A model generated the notes under the pieces. The model was given only the letters and a program-made list of their open reading frames with translations. It ran no database searches and had not been told where the DNA came from. DNA of 64,000 bases. It comes from CAJQQK01 sp965224225 (GTDB taxonomy: Bacteria; Pseudomonadota; Alphaproteobacteria; Rhizobiales; Hyphomicrobiaceae). The DNA lies in the NCBI GenBank assembly GCA_965224225.1, contig CBDCZF010000030.1:1-64000 (forward strand), written 5' to 3'. This document shows, one piece after another, positions 44,901 through 52,726 of the stretch. The position numbers and the translations under genes are program-made. Every line of letters starts with the position of its first letter. Position 1 is the first letter of the stretch.

Positions 44901-45741
44901 ACGGGCTGACGATCTTGAGCGGGATAGCGTAGCTTGTTGCCTTGGTCGAGCGGAATACCTCGATTTCGGAGGATTTCGGCTTGGGTGCGATCCTGCCCGC
45001 TTGCAGATCGCTCAATGAGATTTCGCGATTGCCGGAGCCGGCCACCTGGTTGGGATTGCGCAGCGCCAGCGACAATTCGCCGACGGTGACGGCCAATGCC
45101 AGTCTTTGCGCTTCGTGCAGCGACACGGCAACCGTGACGGAATTGGCGACCTTGGCCTTGTTTGTCGAGACATGCACATCCTGGCCGATGGCAAGCACCA
45201 TGATGTTTTCGAGCAGCACGCGCACGGCACGATTGGTCTCTTCGCCCTTGGCGGCCTTTTCCGTGAGCAGGATGTCAACGTGATCCTTCGGCTGGATAAA
45301 GCCGCCGACACCGCGGATCTCGTTGACCTTGATGGTCACGGCACGTTTGTCGGGCGGCAGCAGCATCGACAGTGCCGTGCCCTGGCCGTCAGATACGCGC
45401 TTGGCCATCAGCACTTCGCCTTCGCTCAGATCGGCCTTGGCAAAAACCGTATCGCTCTTGGCAAAGACATCCTTGATCTGGCGGTAGGCGCCGGCGGGTG
45501 CGGCATGCTTCGGCCATTCGACGTGCTTGAAGTCGTCAGGCGTGAACTTGTGGCCGAACGGAACGGCCTTTGCCAGGGTGACGACCGTGGTCATCGGGAT
45601 CTTCTCGACGACGGGCGCGGGCGCCGTGACTGCAGCCACGGCCGGCTTTTCCTCGGCCGGCACGTAACCGGATGCAATATAGGCCGCCAGAGCAGCCGCG
45701 CCGCTGGCACAACCCACCGCCAGAAAATGGGTCCACTTCAT
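44899..45741 (-). CDS. cpaB: Flp pilus assembly protein CpaB/RcpC
   Basis: A 280-residue protein. It has an N-terminal membrane anchor (FLAVGCASGAAALAAYIASGYV), then the SAF-like domain with VVTLAKAVPFGHKFTPDDFKHVEWP, LSEGEVLMAKRVSD and the RcpC-type region VTIKVNEIRGVGGFIQPKDHVDILLT. It sits in the periplasm and helps assemble the Tad pilus with CpaC. ATG 45741 has GGAG about 9 nt upstream; the longer frame from 45786 is less likely. Confidence 0.88.
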   Translation of the reverse strand: MKWTHFLAVGCASGAAALAAYIASGYVPAEEKPAVAAVTAPAPVVEKIPMTTVVTLAKAVPFGHKFTPDDFKHVEWPKHAAPAGAYRQIKDVFAKSDTVFAKADLSEGEVLMAKRVSDGQGTALSMLLPPDKRAVTIKVNEIRGVGGFIQPKDHVDILLTEKAAKGEETNRAVRVLLENIMVLAIGQDVHVSTNKAKVANSVTVAVSLHEAQRLALAVTVGELSLALRNPNQVAGSGNREISLSDLQAGRIAPKPKSSEIEVFRSTKATSYAIPLKIVSP

Positions 45742-46060
45742 TGTCCAACTCCCTACACCAACCTGAAGATACATGGCTTTGATCAAGCTCGCGTTGGCTC
45801 GGGCAGCTGCATTTGATTAAAATCGTTCCGATTCCCGGTAACCAGATTCTTGTTGATAAGGACGCCCGGCACCACTTGGTCCGGTCGATTCGCCGGATGA
45901 GGCGCAGTAACGTGAGGACTTGGGGGAGCCGAGTGTCGTGCCTGCAACCCGGTTGTCCGGTGAAACGGCAGGGCGTCGGCGATAACAGCCGCGTATTTGG
46001 TATTGCGTCGTCGATCGGCAATGTTTGTCACCAAATGTGCTGCTTAGAGTTGGGATCATC
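45742..46060. promoter_or_regulatory. divergent promoter region between cpaB and the TPR lipoprotein gene
   Basis: A 319-base gap between oppositely oriented genes, so it should carry both promoters. Small open frames occur but none has coding features. Confidence 0.4.
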
Positions 46061-46636
46061 ATGTTTGTAAACAGGTGTCTCGCTGCTGTTGTCGGTGTGT
46101 GGCAGCGGGTGGCAAATGGCCTTGGGCCGAAGGCCGCCGTGGTTTTGATTGGCTTGGCGCTGGCCGGCTGTGCATCGCAGGACGGTGCCGGACTGACGGC
46201 AGATGGCACGCGCACCGATTCGCCGACAAGCTTCAGCCAGCTGCTGCGCACTGGCTCAACGGTCAAGAAATCCGATCTCGTTCTGGCCCAGGAAAGCTTT
46301 GACCGCGGCGCCTATGGGCTTGCCGAAAAGCACTACCGCAAGGCGATCGAGGGTGACCGGCAAAACGCCGAAGCATGGCTCGGGCTTGCGGCATCATACG
46401 ATCAGCTGCGCCGCTATGACTTGGCCGACAAGGCCTACGCCGAGGTGAAATCGATGCTCGGCGACGACCCGGCCGTGCTCAACAATCTCGGCTATTCACA
46501 AATCCTGCGTGGCGACTACGCCAAGGCGCGGCGTCTTCTCCTGCGCGCGCGCCGTAAGGCGCCTGACGATCGTAAGATCGCGCAGAACATCGCCTTCCTG
46601 AACCGTAAGCAGGCCGAAGCCGGAAGGAAGCACTGA
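46061..46636 (+). CDS. TPR-repeat lipoprotein, TadD-like
   Basis: A 191-residue protein. The signal peptide ends in the lipobox LALAGCAS, and TPR repeats follow: LAQESFDRGAYGLAEKHYRKAI, AEAWLGLAASYDQLRRYDLADKAY, and AVLNNLGYSQILRGDYAKARRLLLRARRKAPDD. TadD is a TPR lipoprotein of the Tad pilus, and this gene is divergent from cpaB, so that role is likely. ATG 46061 is chosen because it places the hydrophobic segment near the N-terminus; the frame opens earlier at 46025. Confidence 0.78.
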   Translation: MFVNRCLAAVVGVWQRVANGLGPKAAVVLIGLALAGCASQDGAGLTADGTRTDSPTSFSQLLRTGSTVKKSDLVLAQESFDRGAYGLAEKHYRKAIEGDRQNAEAWLGLAASYDQLRRYDLADKAYAEVKSMLGDDPAVLNNLGYSQILRGDYAKARRLLLRARRKAPDDRKIAQNIAFLNRKQAEAGRKH

Positions 46637-46675
46637 GCGCCCTCGAACCACCGGCGAACCGGTCTGAGCGCAATT

Positions 46676-47026
46676 AGAGCGTTTCGGGCCCTGTCGGAAA
46701 CGCTAAAGGCCTCGAACGTGGCCCGGCGCTTAGCGCCGCCCCCGCGGAGGCCCGAGCGCAAGCGAGGAATAGCCGCGAGCGAAATTGCAGTGAGAGCGTT
46801 TCGGGCCCTGTCGGAAACGCTAAAGGCCTCGAACAAGGCCCGGCGCTTAGCGCCGCCCCCGCGGAGGCCCGAGCGCAAGCGAGGAATGGCCGCGAGCGAA
46901 GTTGCAGTGAGAGCGTTTCGGGCCCTGTCGGAAACGCTAAAGGCCTCGAACGAGGCCCGGCGCTTAGCGCCGCCCCCGCGGAGGCCCGAGCACAAGCGAG
47001 GAATAGCCGCGAGCGAAATTGAAGTT
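46676..47026. repeat. three tandem 117-bp repeats rich in hairpins
   Basis: Units start at 46676, 46793 and 46910, exactly 117 bases apart, with few differences; the third fades near 47017. Each unit contains AGCGTTTC...GAAACGCT, GGCCTCGAACGAGGCC-type and GGCGCTTAGCGCC palindromes. Because 117 is divisible by three, long artificial reading frames run through. The 411-base gap 46637-47047 holds little else. The array ends at the cheD stop. Confidence 0.9.
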
Positions 47027-47047
47027 TCCGAGACAATCGGAAACGAT

Positions 47048-47632
47048 CTAGTCGAACAGCACGACCCGGCCGGCGCCTTGCGGCATGGCGGGCTGCTGGA
47101 TGGCGGCGCGCTCGACCTCGGCGGCATCGCCACGCAAGGTCTCGAGGTATTTGATCCACGCCTGGCCGGTCGACGGTGAATAGAGCAGTCTGCGCGGGCG
47201 CGTGCCACGCAGGCTCTTGGCTGCGATCGGCAAGCCTTCTTCGGCCAGGTAGCGTTCGACGAAATCAGAATTCCGCGAGCCGATGCCCGAGGCAAACGAC
47301 AGGACATTGGCGCCGCCGAACACCTTGGTCTCGAGACGCAGGCGGTTGCCGCCGCGGGAAATCAATGCGTTGATCAGACGTTCGATTGAATAGGCGCCAT
47401 AGCGCAGTGACAGGTTTTCATCGATGCGTTCGCTGGTGCTCGGGCTTGGCAGCACGAAATGATTGATGCCGCCGACGCCGATCCTCGGATCGCGCATGCA
47501 AACCGCGATGCACGAGCCGAGCACGGTCGAGAACAGCACGTCGTCACGGTCAGAAACCTCGAACTCAGCAGGCCCGATGTGGACATGCTGGGCCCGGTCT
47601 CTTGCTGTCACTCTGTCGTGCTTTGACGTCAT
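47048..47632 (-). CDS. cheD: chemoreceptor glutamine deamidase CheD
   Basis: A 194-residue CheD. The catalytic cysteine is in LGSCIAVCMRD near residues 30-40 and the histidine in GVGGINHFVLP near 55. It deamidates glutamines on chemoreceptors and tunes adaptation. It is the last gene of the leftward chemotaxis operon, 14 bases after cheB. The protein continues about 30 residues beyond the usual CheD end. Confidence 0.9.
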   Translation of the reverse strand: MTSKHDRVTARDRAQHVHIGPAEFEVSDRDDVLFSTVLGSCIAVCMRDPRIGVGGINHFVLPSPSTSERIDENLSLRYGAYSIERLINALISRGGNRLRLETKVFGGANVLSFASGIGSRNSDFVERYLAEEGLPIAAKSLRGTRPRRLLYSPSTGQAWIKYLETLRGDAAEVERAAIQQPAMPQGAGRVVLFD

Positions 47633-47646
47633 TTCTGCCGACCCGC

Positions 47647-48726
47647 TTACCCGGTCATCGCCGTGCGCTTGGCTCTGTTCGGTTGATCGGGGAGCGGGCT
47701 GCGCTGAGGCCGTGCAGCGGTCAGCAACGCAGCCGACATCTCGTCGAGAGGCAATTCGCGGTCGACCGCATCGAGGCTGAGGGCAGCTTTCGGCATGCCA
47801 TAGATCAAACAGCTTTTTTCGTCCTGCGCGAACGTCTCGGCGCCGGCGTCCCGCATCGCTTTGAGGCCCAGGGCGCCGTCGCTGCCCATGCCGGTCAGGA
47901 TAGCACCAACGGCCTGGCTGCCGGCCGCGACCGCGACCGAACCAAACATGGTGTTTGCTGATGACTTGTGGCCGTTGACGGGACCCGATTCATCGATGTC
48001 GCACACCAGTTGGCCATCGATGCGACGAACCACCAGGTGGCGGTCGCCCGGCGCAATCCAGATGCTGCCGGGGCGTAGGCTCTGGCGCTGCTCGACGATC
48101 GCGACGTTGACGCTGGCGCTACCATTGAGACGCTTGGCAAACGCTTGGCAGAAGCCGGCCGGAATATGCTGGGTGATAACGACCGGTGGGCCGTTTTCGG
48201 GCCAATCGTGGATGATCTGCGACAGGGCGTAAACGCCGCCGGTCGAAGCTGCGAGTGCGACAAGCTTGCTGCGCCCCCTTGCCCCGGAACGCAACGGCGA
48301 TGCCGCGCGCCGGCCACGCGCCGGCCTCAGGTTGGCGCCATGGGCGGCCCGGACCTTGGCCACGACCTGGTCGGTGAACACCGGCCAGTCGGCATTGTTC
48401 TTGATGATCGGCTTGCCGATAACATCGACGGCTCCAGCCTCGAGCGCTGTCAGGCTGATCTCCGCGCCCTCCTGGGTTCTCGCTGAAATCATGATGGCCG
48501 GTGTCGGCTGGGTCGACATGATGGTTCTGAGAAGCTGCAGGCCATCGTACCCGGGCATCGTCACGTCGAGCGTGATGACGTCGGGCCTATTCCGGGCGAG
48601 AAAGTCCAGGCCCTGGTGCGCGTCCGCCGCAGCGCCGACGACTTCGATATCATCGGCAGCCGTCAGAACGTCGGTCAGGAGCGTGCGCATGAACGGTGAG
48701 TCGTCGACGATTAGTACTTTAATCAT
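47647..48726 (-). CDS. cheB: protein-glutamate methylesterase CheB
   Basis: A 359-residue two-domain protein. The receiver domain starts MIKVLIVDDSPFMRTLL with the phospho-acceptor in VITLDVTMPGYDG. The methylesterase domain has the catalytic Ser in LAASTGGVYALSQII, His in QHIPAGFCQAFAKRL, and Asp in TGMGSDGALGLKAM. It removes methyl groups from receptors. I start at the MIKVL methionine; the frame extends 13 codons upstream to 48765, just after cheR. Confidence 0.93.
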   Translation of the reverse strand: MIKVLIVDDSPFMRTLLTDVLTAADDIEVVGAAADAHQGLDFLARNRPDVITLDVTMPGYDGLQLLRTIMSTQPTPAIMISARTQEGAEISLTALEAGAVDVIGKPIIKNNADWPVFTDQVVAKVRAAHGANLRPARGRRAASPLRSGARGRSKLVALAASTGGVYALSQIIHDWPENGPPVVITQHIPAGFCQAFAKRLNGSASVNVAIVEQRQSLRPGSIWIAPGDRHLVVRRIDGQLVCDIDESGPVNGHKSSANTMFGSVAVAAGSQAVGAILTGMGSDGALGLKAMRDAGAETFAQDEKSCLIYGMPKAALSLDAVDRELPLDEMSAALLTAARPQRSPLPDQPNRAKRTAMTG

Positions 48727-48777
48727 GCTTCCAGTCCGAATTTCCCCTGCGACCTTCATTGGCATGTCGCACGGTAA

Positions 48778-49710
48778 CTAAAGCACTTTCTGGTAAACGT
48801 TTTGTCCAATCCACTGCAGCCGGTCCGTAATCCGGTATAGGCTTTCCGAATGACCGACATACAAAATCCCGCCCGGTGCCAGGATTTCGGCAAACCGGTC
48901 GAGAAGTTTGCGTTGCGACGGTTTGTCGAAGTAAATCATGACGTTGCGGCAGAAGATAACGTCGAAGGGCATCGACATCGGCCAGGCGCCGTGCAGGTTG
49001 AGCGCCTTGAAGACGATGAGTTGGCGCAGGTGCGGGGCGGCCGTGTGGCTGTTTTCGTTTGGCGTGGCGGGCAGAAAATGGCGGTTGCGCAATCGTTCGG
49101 GGATGTTGGCAACATCTGCGTTGGCATAAACGCCGGTCTTGGCGAACTGAATGACATCGGTATCGATGTCGGTTGCCAGGATCTTCGCATCGATATTGGC
49201 AGCCGATTTTGCCAGCGCGTCATGGAGCAGGAGCGCAATCGTGTAGGGTTCTTCACCGGTCGAGCAGCCGGCCGACCAAACACGGAAGCGACGACCCGGC
49301 TTGGCGACCGCATTTGCCAGAACTCGCCTTAGAATGACATTGGTAAAGTGCTCGTAGTGATGCCGCTCGCGAAAGAAGGATGTCTTGTTGGTGGTCAGCG
49401 CATTGACCAGATGGGTCAGCTCTTGCTCGCCGGCCCGCGATGACAGGTAGATGCGGTACATTTCGACATTTTCAAAGCCGATCGTGCGCATACGTTTCGT
49501 GATGCGTCGCTGGACCATCAGGCGTTTGTGGGCGGAGATCGCTATCCCGGCGTGCTCGCGGGCGATCGAGCGGAAGAATTCGAACTGCTCGATCGTGAAT
49601 TCCGGCAGCGGTATTGACAGCGGTTTCAGTTCCGAGCTGGCGGTCTGCCGGGCCGAGGTTTTGTCAGCCTTCAGGCCTGCACGTTGCGCCAACTGATTGC
49701 TTCTCGTCAT
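48778..49710 (-). CDS. cheR: chemotaxis protein methyltransferase CheR
   Basis: A 310-residue CheR. The N-terminal four-helix domain is followed by the SAM-binding FRVWSAGCSTGEEPYTIALLL near residue 140 and FDVIFCRNVMIYFDKPSQRKLLDRF near 265. It methylates receptor glutamates using SAM. The sequence includes a basic N-terminal extension before ITEQF-like sequence. The gene lies between mcp and cheB on the same strand. Confidence 0.93.
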   Translation of the reverse strand: MTRSNQLAQRAGLKADKTSARQTASSELKPLSIPLPEFTIEQFEFFRSIAREHAGIAISAHKRLMVQRRITKRMRTIGFENVEMYRIYLSSRAGEQELTHLVNALTTNKTSFFRERHHYEHFTNVILRRVLANAVAKPGRRFRVWSAGCSTGEEPYTIALLLHDALAKSAANIDAKILATDIDTDVIQFAKTGVYANADVANIPERLRNRHFLPATPNENSHTAAPHLRQLIVFKALNLHGAWPMSMPFDVIFCRNVMIYFDKPSQRKLLDRFAEILAPGGILYVGHSESLYRITDRLQWIGQNVYQKVL

Positions 49711-49765
49711 CTACTCGAACTATCCGCTGCCACAACGCGTTTTACTGGAAGCAAGCCGTAAGGGA

Positions 49766-52090
49766 TCAGAAGGCATCCCATTCATCGCCATCGTCATCGA
49801 GCGCCAGGGCAACGTTGCCTGCAACCGGCAGCGTGCCGGCCGCCCGTGTCAGCGAGCGCTGCATGCGATGGACCTGGTTGTCAGGCACGCTCGGTGCTGC
49901 ACGAGTCGCTTTCTGATCCGTACGAAAGAAGGCGACAAGCTCGCGCAGGTCGGCAATCTGGCTCTGCGCGGCCGTCAGCGCGGCGTTGGTTTCCTCGACC
50001 AGCGACGCGTTCTGCTGGGTGACCTCGTCCATGTTGGTGACAGCCGTGGACACCTGATCGATGCCGAGCGACTGCTCTTCACTGGCGCGGGCGATCTCGG
50101 AGACATGGTCTGCGACCTGGTTCATCGAAGCGACGATTTCCTCGAGTGAGCCGCCGGCTCGTTTGACCAGGTCGACGCCGTGTTCGACCTGCTTGCCGGA
50201 GGTGGCGATCAGGCCTTCGATGTCCTTCGAGGCCTGGCTTGCGCGCTGGGCGAGCGCCCGGACCTCGTTGGCAACGACGGCAAAGCCTTTGCCGGCATCG
50301 CCGGCGCGGGCCGCTTCGACGGCGGCATTGAGCGCCAGCAGGTTGGTCTGCGAGGCGATTTCCTGGATCAGGCCGACAATGTGATTGATGCGCTGCGAGG
50401 ACTGTTCGATCTTCTCCATCGCAATGATCGCCCGTGCGGCGATCTCGCCGCCCTCGATCGCGGCCCGATTGGCGGCTTCCGCGACGTCGCTTGCCTCGCG
50501 GGCGTTGCTGGCATTCTGGCGGACGGTGCCGGAAAGCTCTTCCATCGATGCTGTCGTCTCTTCAAGCGACGAGGCTTGATGCTCGGTGCGCACGGAAAGG
50601 TCGGAGACGCCGGCGCCGATTTCCTGGGAGGCCCGCTGGACCGCATTGGTGACCTCGACGATGCCGCTGGCGATCGAACCGAGCCGGTCGCCCATCTTGT
50701 TGACGTTGTCTTTGAGTTCGAGGAACGAGCCGCGATATTCGCCGCGCATGCGCCGGCTCTGATCACCGCCGGCAATCGCTGAGACGACCGCAACCGTCTC
50801 GTTCAGGCCGCGGTCGACCGTCGATGTCATCTCGTTGATGCTGCGCGACAGGTCGAGCAGGAAGCCGTCACCGTGCTCGCTGAGCTTGCGCGAGAAATCG
50901 CCGTCGCCGGCTGCCGCAACGATTTCGGCGATTTCGCCCTCGATGCGAACCTGCGCCGTCTTGTCGTTCCATTCGATAACGCTGCCGAGGCGCTCGCCGC
51001 CGTCGTTGAACACCGGGCTCGCGATAATGTCGATGGTGCGTCCGCCGGCTCTCATACGCTCGATTCGGCTGGATGTGAGTGCATCGATGCCGGCGGCACC
51101 GAACGTCTCGACATTCTGCAGGCCATCGAAGGATTGATCGATCAGGTCTTCGCCATCGAAGCCCGGGAGTTCGGTTGCTAGGTCCGCTCCGGATTGGCGG
51201 ACCACTTCGCCCATGGCCTTGTTCACGAAGATCACCTTGCGCTCAGTGTCGATCAGGAACATCGGCGAGGATGCATCGTCGAGCGATGCCTGGGCACGGG
51301 CTGCGACGACACCGATCGTTCGGATCTTCTCGAGGGCGCGAGCCATGTCGCCGATTTCGTCTTCCCGATTGGCGCCCGGGACCTCGACAGTGAGGTCACC
51401 AGCGGCCAGCCGTCCGGTGACGTTGGCCATGTCGTTGATCGAGCGGAAGGCCGCGAAAACGGTCACGATGCCGATAACGCTGACCAGGATCGAGAGCAGC
51501 ATGGCCAGGCCCATCACGAAGGTGTTCGACCAGGCAATCTTGGCCTTCATCTCCTCGACCAGGCCGGCTGAGTGATGGTCGATCCGCTCGGATTGGGTCT
51601 TGAGTGCATCGGCAAGTGCCGATTGGGCGCTTGCGACGGGACCGTTGAAAGCCTCGAGCGCTTCCGGAAGATTGTTGCTTCTGGCCAGCCCGAAGGCCTT
51701 GGCCGCCTCGCTCTTGAAGCGGGACAGCGCAGCCATCAGAGTCCCGTTGGGGCTCGGCGCATCGCCTTCGCTCTGGTGCTTGCGGTTCGCATGCGCCTCG
51801 AGCCTTGTAGCAAGTTTTCCGGTGAGGCCGGCCAGTTCGTTTTTCAGGCTGGCAAGCTGCGCGCTGTCCTGGGCCCGCCCGGCGATCGCCAGAATGGCTG
51901 CCATGCGTGCAACATCGGCTCTGGCGTCGCCTGCGAACCTGACGTTGGGCAGCCCGACGTTGAAGAGCCGTTCACCCGAGCGCGCAATTCCGCGCACGTC
52001 ATTGACAGTGACCGCGCTGATTGAAATCAACGAAAGCAATGTCGCGCCGATGACAACCATCAGTTTGCCGGCAAGACTAAGCTTTACCAT
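49766..52090 (-). CDS. methyl-accepting chemotaxis protein with HAMP and PAS domains
   Basis: A 774-residue receptor. There are two membrane segments (about residues 10-30 and 195-220) enclosing a periplasmic helical sensor, then a HAMP domain, a PAS domain (SSPMFLIDTERKVIFVNKAMGEVV), a second HAMP-like stretch and the signalling tip IASQTNLLALNAAVEAARAGDAGKGFAVVANEVRALA. The C-terminus ends DEWDAF, resembling the xWxxF tether that recruits CheR and CheB. ATG 52090 has AGGAG upstream; the frame opens at 52141 without a good site. Confidence 0.92.
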   Translation of the reverse strand: MVKLSLAGKLMVVIGATLLSLISISAVTVNDVRGIARSGERLFNVGLPNVRFAGDARADVARMAAILAIAGRAQDSAQLASLKNELAGLTGKLATRLEAHANRKHQSEGDAPSPNGTLMAALSRFKSEAAKAFGLARSNNLPEALEAFNGPVASAQSALADALKTQSERIDHHSAGLVEEMKAKIAWSNTFVMGLAMLLSILVSVIGIVTVFAAFRSINDMANVTGRLAAGDLTVEVPGANREDEIGDMARALEKIRTIGVVAARAQASLDDASSPMFLIDTERKVIFVNKAMGEVVRQSGADLATELPGFDGEDLIDQSFDGLQNVETFGAAGIDALTSSRIERMRAGGRTIDIIASPVFNDGGERLGSVIEWNDKTAQVRIEGEIAEIVAAAGDGDFSRKLSEHGDGFLLDLSRSINEMTSTVDRGLNETVAVVSAIAGGDQSRRMRGEYRGSFLELKDNVNKMGDRLGSIASGIVEVTNAVQRASQEIGAGVSDLSVRTEHQASSLEETTASMEELSGTVRQNASNAREASDVAEAANRAAIEGGEIAARAIIAMEKIEQSSQRINHIVGLIQEIASQTNLLALNAAVEAARAGDAGKGFAVVANEVRALAQRASQASKDIEGLIATSGKQVEHGVDLVKRAGGSLEEIVASMNQVADHVSEIARASEEQSLGIDQVSTAVTNMDEVTQQNASLVEETNAALTAAQSQIADLRELVAFFRTDQKATRAAPSVPDNQVHRMQRSLTRAAGTLPVAGNVALALDDDGDEWDAF

Positions 52091-52150
52091 CTCTTCGCTC
52101 CTAGCCAGATTCGGCAGGTGGGCCATCGGCCGATCACCCAAATTCAGTGC

Positions 52151-52726
52151 TCATCGTTCAACGTCGGCGAATTGTTCGTTCGGGGCAGCACCTGACGCCT
52201 TCGGCGTCTCTTCGACCGTCTCCGCCGGTTGCGTGGTGATGTTGCCGACGACCTGCTCGAGCGCGACGACGGGATAGAGTTCGCCTTCATGATCGATCAG
52301 GCCGGAGAGAAATTCGGCCATTGGCGATGCTTCGAGATCAGGAATGCCCTGGAGCGCATTCAGGTCGACGTCGATAATGTCGATGACGGTATCGACGAGC
52401 AGTCCGACGCGCTGACGCGCCACTTCGACGATGATGAAGACGCAGCCTTCACTGGCAGCGCCGCCGTCCAGCCCGAAGCGCTGGCCGAGATCGAGAACCG
52501 GCACGATTGCGCCACGCAGGTTGATGACGCCAAGCACATGGTCGGCGGTATTGGGAAGCGGCGTGATATTGGTCCAGGCACGGATTTCAAGAACGCCTGC
52601 AATGTCCACTGCAAGCGTGTAATTGGCCACCTTGAAGGCAACGTATTTCTGCGTCGCGTCGGCATGTTCAGGCCGCGGGACGACCGGATCAGGATGCTGG
52701 CTCGGGCTGTCGGGAAGCGTTGTCAT
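52151..52726 (-). CDS. cheW: chemotaxis coupling protein CheW
   Basis: A 191-residue CheW. The SH3-like double barrel starts YVAFKVANYTLAVDIAGVLEIRAW and has LGVINLRGAIVPVLDLGQRFGL and RVGLLVDTVIDIIDV. It couples receptors to CheA. It has a proline-rich N-terminal tail and a C-terminal extension of about 25 residues. The ATGA overlap with the cheA stop means they are translated together. Confidence 0.93.
   Translation of the reverse strand: MTTLPDSPSQHPDPVVPRPEHADATQKYVAFKVANYTLAVDIAGVLEIRAWTNITPLPNTADHVLGVINLRGAIVPVLDLGQRFGLDGGAASEGCVFIIVEVARQRVGLLVDTVIDIIDVDLNALQGIPDLEASPMAEFLSGLIDHEGELYPVVALEQVVGNITTQPAETVEETPKASGAAPNEQFADVER

Noticed and set aside
44694..47026. CRISPR array
   Set aside because: The repeats are directly adjacent 117-bp units with no unique spacers, and no cas genes are present.
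46516..47307. Long open frames through the 117-bp repeats
   Set aside because: They exist only because the repeat length is divisible by three and lacks stops; the peptide is a three-fold tandem copy.
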